NCBI GenBank assembly: GCA_033060915.1
Contig: CM065377.1
Span: 50,768,183 to 50,832,182 of the forward strand
Direction: 5' to 3'
DNA length: 64,000 nucleotides
DNA from: Euryodendron excelsum
Taxonomy: Eukaryota; Streptophyta; Magnoliopsida; Ericales; Pentaphylacaceae
The notes under the pieces are model-generated. The model searched no databases. It was not told the origin of the DNA and saw only the letters and a program-made list of their open reading frames with translations. Position numbers and translations under genes: made by a program. Shown one piece after another: positions 57,398 to 64,000 of the stretch; within the stretch, counting starts at the first letter, position 1, and the number at the start of each line of letters is the position of its first letter.

Positions 57398-60300
57398 ATA
57401 TACATCCAACTATCCAAGTCTCATACCAATTTTACGAAGAGACATCCAAGCATGCTTGGGGCAAAATATGATTTTTGTTTTTGGGTACCTCTTGTAGAAT
57501 TCAGTAGATTTCTGTTCTTAAATAAAATCTAAGCCTTTGAATATGAATAGTTCAAATGGTTTTTGATCAATGAACAATTTATTCTTGATTTTCTCGAGAT
57601 ATTTATACCCCTTCCGATGTATTTCCAAGGGGTATGTGTATGTGTTATATTTAATTACAAGATGATGGTACTAACTGCTAGCATAGCATTTGGAACTGAT
57701 TGATCATTATTTATTATCAATTTTCAGAATTTGTTTGTAATTGCACACATGATGAGAGACTTTTTGGTATTTTCAACAAACATTTAAAGTTGAATTGTTG
57801 TTTATTACTTGTTTAACTCGGATTGTGCATTTTGCAGTTGTCCATGCTACAGATTTGGGAAGAACATGGGACGAGCTGGTTTTGGTTCTTGTTTTTTTCA
57901 GGTAAAATATTTCCCTGGTAACATATTTGTTTGTGCATGAATTACCCACACAAAAAAAATGAAAAGAAAAAAGTTGAATCCTTAAATACTTCATTTGACA
58001 TATGGGTTTTTCCCTTTCCTTAAACTCTTAATGCCTTGTTTGAATCAAGGAATTGGTGAGAAAAAAGGAAAGGGAAGAGGATATGAAATTAACTCGTCTG
58101 TTTGGTTGTTCATGTGTGTTTGGTTGTTAGAGAAATTGGAGGGTAAGTTGTTAGAGAAAATGGAGGATAAAAGAAAATAAAAAAAAAAGAAGGATTTAAA
58201 ATCTTTTTTTTTATTCTCTTTTTTCTCACCTTTTTCTTTTCAGTTTCTTTTTCCTTCATAAATGTAGGTTCCAAACACTGGATAAAACACCCGAATAATT
58301 CGTTTTTAAGTGGATTTTTCTCAAAACCTTTCGACCTTTAAATATTAAATGCTTGACCCATTAAAATCAGTTTGAGTCAAACTTAATGGTTTGATTAACA
58401 CTTAAAACTTGCTTCGAAGTATCTTTTCTTGCTCGATGCCATACTTAAATTGAATCTACTTGTATTATGATGCTGTCAGTGTTTGTCCACATATGCTATG
58501 ACAAATAGTCTATTTGTATGTCAAAACGGAAAGGTAAATGAATATATGCTAATTGATACAGCAGTTACAATTATCTTGTTAAGAACTGAGGAGAGCGTAT
58601 CATTTGTCATTCTCTGGACTCATTCCTGCATTTTCTTTATCCTTTTTTTTTTCAAACTATTGAAACTCGCTTTGATATAGTTCGACTTTCATTTTAATTC
58701 AAGCAGGGAATTGTATATCTTATTCTTGCTGCTGCTGCAGTTCTCAACTGTATAGCCTTTATCGTGACCAGGGGAAATTTCTTTTTGTATTTGGGCGTTG
58801 CTTTCACCATCTCAGTTGGAGCATATCTGGGATTTTGCCGTACACAGATTAGGAAAAAGTTTAACATCAGGGTAAGCATCTCTGTCTATGCTTGTGTGTG
58901 ATTCGACGTTGTCTAACTCCTATTGTTACCTGCTACCTTTGCTCAATATATTTCTTTCTTACTATTGTTTCACTTTGTATTGGGATCTATTGGATCTTGT
59001 GTTATGGTATATACGCGACGTAAATACATCTCCAGGCTGGTTTCCAATTTTCTTGAGTAAAAGAGAACATGCTGTGCTTGGTTTTTAACTTATTTGCCTT
59101 ACTTCACCACAAGAATCAATAGACTCAGCGATCTATGTCCTCCTCCATTTCTCCATTTTTTCACAGCTTCTGCAAGTTTTGTCCCTCTAAATATTTTCTT
59201 TTGTCTGTTAATGTAAAAGTTCTATTATCTTGAATCCAAGGACCCCTCAGGGAGCAATTTTGACTGGGGTGTCAGGCATCGTCAAGAAATTGAATTAGGG
59301 TATTGCATTTTCTTTGCATTTGAGATGATTATGTGGTGTTTTCATACTGTTAAAATGATTCTCGTCAATTTTTAGTGCATCAGTTACAATTAGTCAGGTT
59401 CCAGTGAATGGCCTCATAATTTTCTTTTTTCTTTTTTGGTCTTGTATTAGATTTCTCACCTAGTGATTTACTCCTGTCTACCTTATTGCTGGACTAATTT
59501 AGATATTGATATTTTAGTCTTTGGCTTACAAAAGATGGTAGTGTTCCAACCTATCCCGGCAAGAAAAATTTTAAAAAACATGTCTGTATGCCAACTGAAT
59601 TCTAACATTTGCCCTAGTCTTCCTTTCCTACACTGAAAGGACTGATACCATGACAGTAGTTAGTTGTCATCAATATAAGGAGGAATTTTTACTAGAGACG
59701 AGAAGGGGGAATGAGGCTATCATGACATTTCTGTCCTGATTAATATATTTCTATCATTTTTGCACTTTTTTTGTTCCTGTCGACCTTTTTTTTCTTATTC
59801 TTTTTCATAATGAGCCAAACAAATGTTAAACCAGTTGTTCTTGGTGAGTCATCTGGTATAGGGTTTGATGTTTGTCACTTTGGCTTGAAGATTTCATGAA
59901 GTTTCATTGAAAGCAACTCAAATTTGCTTTAATTTCAATCTCTTAAAAGACTGTGTTGAACTCTTAACTTCATGAATTCCTTCCTGCCCTCATATGGTAG
60001 TGTAATTTCTTGGAGGTCTTGATGTTCATAACAAAATTTACATTCTTGATTAGTTTCCCTTGTTAATCATATCTGGATCAGGCTGACATCTTTTGGTTAA
60101 TCATGCTGTATTTCAGGGTACTGATGGTTTATTGGATGATTGTGTCTACCATCTAGTCTGCCCTTGCTGCACATTATGTCAGGTTTGTTTAGAAGTTATG
60201 ATTAAATAGCACTTCAACATGGTTAAGAACTTAAGGGACTTCTTCAATTCGGTTAACCTCTACCAAAACTGTGTTTTCGATTTCTTTTTATTTTTTGGAA

Positions 60301-60742
60301 TCTTATATATATATATAAAAGATGTGTTTACTCCTATATTTTGTCTCTATCTCCCAAGTGTTGCCTACGCAGCTCTCTAAACTCTAAATGCCACATTACA
60401 GGGGCAATGAAAATATTTATTAATTGTTTTATACATACATGAGTTGTGATTGATAACTTTTTGGATACTCTTTTACTTTAACATTCTTGCAATCTGGATC
60501 AGGAATCTAGAACATTGGAGATGAACAATGTTCAAGATGGGACCTGGCACGGTCGGGGTGACACAATTTGCATAGGGGGCTATGGTGAAGGCAGCAAAGC
60601 ATTCTTTGAGCTTCACGCACCTCCTATTATGTCAACCAAGTCTCTTGATCCCTGCAGCGTGCAAATTAGTATAAATGGTGGGGTTGACTCGTGGACTTCA
60701 GAAGTCGGTCATTCTGCACCTTTGGTCACTCAATCCCAATAG
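57070..60742 (+). CDS. PLAC8-family membrane protein, five exons
   Basis: Exons are 57,070-57,335, 57,838-57,901, 58,707-58,871, 60,117-60,182 and 60,503-60,742. All introns are GT-AG, phases join and the product is 266 residues. The start is M-M-E-S-E-K; the second Met is also possible. The soluble acidic N-terminus includes W-E-G-E-L-L-D-C-F-E-D-R. The PLAC8 cysteine block C-C-P-C-Y-R-F-G-K-N-M spans exons 1-2. Exon 3 encodes two hydrophobic segments (about residues 111-130 and 135-153). Exon 4 gives C-P-C-C-T-L-C-Q and exon 5 a soluble tail. It resembles the PLAC8 group of Arabidopsis At1g63830/At5g41390 (from memory), of unknown function; other PLAC8 proteins act in cadmium transport or organ size. 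Introns hold a CT microsatellite and two MITEs. Confidence 0.92.
57352..57393. repeat. (CT)n microsatellite in PLAC8 intron 1
   Basis: A run of about 20 CT units lies just after the exon 1 donor and is likely length-variable between individuals. Confidence 0.9.
58036..58279. mobile_element. MITE, family 2, in PLAC8 intron 2
   Basis: TTGTTTGAATCAAGGAATTG opens it and GTAGGTTCCAAACA closes it. The purine-rich left and pyrimidine-rich right halves match 47,659-47,867 across most of their length. Confidence 0.7.
60304..60400. mobile_element. MITE end, family 3, in PLAC8 intron 4
   Basis: TATATATAAAAGATGTGTTT and the following CTCC...GCTCTCTAAACTCTAAAT resemble the left arm of 55,093-55,541. No second arm is found before the exon, so this is a truncated copy. 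Confidence 0.6.
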
Positions 60743-63700
60743 CAGCCAAGTTCCAAATATTGTTTGCACTCCCCATATGATTCTCTCCCCCAGGTAGGAG
60801 TCTTAGTATATTCCATTGGATCTACTTCTAGTCAGGATTTTGGGGATGGCTATAATGCTGCATAGAGTGCTGCCTTTTCTGGTTTTGGAACGGCGACATC
60901 TATCAGATTTAACAAGATATCCACACTTGAAGGCGCACATAGCAAAAATCGTATATTTATTCACGTGTGGAGTGATTGGAACAGCGCCTGTATGATAATG
61001 TATATACAGTCTGTAGTGTTATAATGAAAGTGCATCGTCGTCATTTTGTTCATTAGGATATTGATTTAGGTTCATTCATCTAGTCTGGCTGAATTGCAAT
61101 TCCATTCATTGACTGGTATTGAGTCAATATGATCATGTAGTCTTGGTGCTGTTTTAGAATTTCTAGCTGTAATCCTTGAGTTCTCTGTAAAAGTTCTCCT
61201 GAAGAAGCATTGGCAAAGAAATTCAATTGTGCATTCTTTATGGAGCTTATGTGTTAATGTTGAGACCTCTCTCCAAGTTCAATTGTTGCATCTCTTAATG
61301 GAGCTTGCATGTGTCAATGTTAGGACAGCAGATCTTCAGCGGATACGATTCACCGTGTTGAAAATTCTGACCTGACTGCCAAGGTTTATTTTCAATTCAA
61401 ATTGCCATTTGTTCTTATTCTTCAGGCAAATTTCAGTTCCAAATTCCATCTGAAGAGTATCTAAATGCTCAAACTATGCCCCTGTTCTAGTTCCAACTTT
61501 GTTGTAGCTGCTACTGCTTTAAGCAGAAGATGGGTTTCAACTTCAAGCTTGCATTCCTGCAGTGGACTTCTCAAGCAAGTGCATGTATGTCTGACCAAAC
61601 TTGCAGGTTTGCACCCGTTTTTGTATCTTCTTTACCATTAACCCACAGAAAAAAAAAAAAAAAAAAAAACCCCACAAAATATTGCTGTTGTGATGGCATA
61701 TCTATCTTGGTGTCTAGCTTGGATAGTAGCGACATTTTCCTGTTCAGATTATATGTTGATGCAAGCACACTACATTTGGGCATGAGGAAATGAATTTCAA
61801 TAAACTCTCTGAACATAAACCCATTCTATAAACCCGGTGATAGGGCTGTGCTAAATGCACAATCTTGAATTTAAGCATGCCAAAACCATTCTTGGCTCCC
61901 GGAAATGCTAAGAATGTCTACAAAGGTGTGTGGGTGAAGGGTTAATTCTTAAGAAGCACAAAAAAAAAAAAAAAAATTGTGATGAAAAGGCAAAATAATA
62001 GAGGACATCTTGCACAATGAAAACACTAGTAAAATTTCAATTGTCAAACAAAGCTTTGTCAACAAGGAATTAAGCTTCTGGTTTTGAACCACAGGGGGTG
62101 GAAATGTCAAGTCCTTCATGGAAAGTTTGCTGCTTGAACTACACAGTTCAATACTTTAATCTAGTGAAAAAACTAAAATAATTAATCCCCATTCTGAAAT
62201 GGAGAGAGATGGTTTACAGTACTTTTTTATTTTTATTTTTGGGACATGCATACAGTAAGTTAATACATTGCAACTGTGAAACATAACCATTAATCGCATG
62301 CCAGATTGAATAATGGCAAGAGAGAAATGAGACTTGTATGTTGATTCTTCTAAGATGCGTGCATGGCTGTGACTTTGACATTGGATTGCACTGCCTAATT
62401 CGAAGATTAGTCAACGAATTAAATTCATTTATCATATCAACTTGTGATTTTTCCACATATTGTTGTCATTTACAATGTTTGTTCTTGCGTAGGGTGAACC
62501 CTTCTTTGGCTCTAATAATAAAAACAATTCCTAATACTAATACTAGTCTCTCACATGAGAAAGATTGAATTGGTTAGGTGACCTAATCATCCGGTTTTAA
62601 CCGAGAGTTCACACAGAACATACCTAGTTGATTATATTATTTGGTTGATTTTCTTCTCTTTGAAAATTGCAGTTGGTAGCTGTCTTTGTTGCCTACTCAA
62701 GTCGGTACAAATTTTCAACAAATTCTTAAAAGAATTCTTTGTGATTCAGAAGAATTGGAAAGCAAATGAATCTCAAAGTTGGTGTACTGTTTGTTGATTT
62801 AAAACTATTTTCTGTTTGCATTTCTAGGCTGTGCATCACTGATGACCATACTAAATGATGTCAGATGAATGTTAACAACTAATAATATTACTTGTTTAAG
62901 CATTATTCATAGAACTATTGGAGATAAGAATGAGATCCAATTAAATATGAGAGGATCTTCTGATTGCATATGAATGTTTACCACGGACCTAATGTTCATT
63001 TATCAGACTAGTAAGTAACTAAATCGAATCCTGTTCATATATTGTCCTGTTATTGGTGGTGCAGCCCCCACAATTCAGCTGTCAATGTCTCAAAATTTTC
63101 CGAAAACAACAAAGCAAAGGCAATGGTTGGATGACTGAAACAGTCTCTCTCTCTCTCTCTCTCAAGAATGCTGATATACGCATGTGGGTCATGCTATAAG
63201 TTGACCGCCCAGCATTGTCTTAATCATTCGAAACTTTGCCCTTTAATTATTGATTTTTAAACAATAACTACAATCTTGTCTGTCAAGCACTGCAATTAAC
63301 CTCTACTCTATTCTTCATTTCCGTATGGTATTATGTACTGTAGTATGTATAGCAGACAAAATAATGCTAATTTAAGGATTTAGCTGAGGTCAAAACACGT
63401 TGTTTGAAAACCAAGTTCCTAATTTCTATAATTTCCATTCATACCTACATATTTCATTGGTATAAACCTTTTGGCATTTTCTCGATAGGACCTTAGACAT
63501 CTAGTCTTAGAAAATTCTCTGGTTGTACGTCCTTGACCATTGATTCACATGGAAGGAAACAAGAAGCATGTCCTAGTTACAACTGGCCAGTTAATGTTCT
63601 TTACCTCATTATTCTTGGTTCTTCACTTCTATTTTAGAAACCTCTGAATCCATTGTGTTGCGTGGGTTTGCACCATTTTAGTTCAATGGGTAAGAAGTGG

Positions 63701-64000
63701 AGAGTTGTCTTATGATTCTATCTATATATCTATATATCTATATACCTACATATATATTATTACCTATTATAGTTGTTTTGTGTGAATAGAATTGATATGT
63801 ATTATGTTGAAGTGCCTTTAGTGTTCAATTTTTCAAGCACTCTTCTTGATCTTCAACCTATTCACTCATTGACAAATCTAAACATGAACATAAAAGAAAT
63901 GAGCATTTACACCAAGATGCATGTTTCACTGTTCATCTTCCTCGGATTTTTCCGAGCAGTAATCTAAAAGGAAATTTACCCATTTAGTAGTTCCAATAAA
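60743..64000. other. PLAC8 3' trailer and non-coding end of window
   Basis: The trailer probably reaches about 61,050. Beyond it are A runs (61,650-61,669; 61,960-61,975), a (CT)n run (63,142-63,163) and a TATC-rich run (63,718-63,750). No supported coding region or RNA gene was found. Confidence 0.45.

Overview
This is nuclear DNA of a flowering plant, most likely a eudicot. The evidence is AT-rich intergenic sequence, GT-AG introns, land-plant gene families (PBP1-like EF-hand, B-box, PHOS-type USP, NOSIP, PLAC8) and plant LTR retrotransposon lineages. I cannot name the species. There are no rRNA genes, tRNA genes or CRISPR arrays, and nothing prokaryotic. LEFT HALF (1-34,150) is a nested transposon graveyard. 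A 12.85-kb Athila-type Ty3/gypsy element (147-12,996, minus strand) has both LTRs, a tRNA-Asp-like primer site, a polypurine tract and a 5-bp target duplication (AGTAG). It carries decayed gag-protease-RT-RNase H-integrase genes plus a third ORF, which has a promoter-like block of its own in front. It lies beside a decayed copia gag with its primer site (13,632-15,374, minus). Further right are a copia RNase H scrap (18,627-19,103, minus), a 5'-truncated LINE (19,407-20,600, minus), several MITEs, a DUF4220/DUF594 pseudogene (minus) and a 3'-truncated copia element (about 27,320-34,148, plus). A 2.13-kb solo LTR with target duplication CCTTG sits inside the reverse transcriptase region of that last copia. 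RIGHT HALF (34,150-64,000) is gene-bearing. The five intact genes are a single-EF-hand PBP1/KIC-type calcium sensor (35,125-35,466, plus), a single-B-box protein of BBX28/29 type (41,022-41,543, plus), a PHOS32/34-type universal stress protein (48,524-49,252, minus), a two-exon NOSIP/CSU1 ubiquitin ligase (50,851-53,840, plus) and a five-exon PLAC8 membrane protein (57,070-60,742, plus). The stress-protein and NOSIP genes are divergent and share a 1.6-kb upstream region. From memory, Arabidopsis keeps PBP1, BBX29 and PHOS32 close together on chromosome 5, and CMI1/KRP1, BBX28 and PHOS34 close together on chromosome 4, so the first three genes here look like an old conserved block. A SEGMENTAL DUPLICATION links the halves. 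The surroundings of the EF-hand gene (34,150-35,980) recur in the same orientation at about 19,091-23,280. That second copy is swollen by a LINE and MITEs, and it has lost a stretch covering the entire EF-hand coding region, leaving promoter and 5' leader fused to 3' trailer. The observations most worth checking are the gene-deleted duplicate, the internal promoter-like block in the Athila element and the conserved gene trio.
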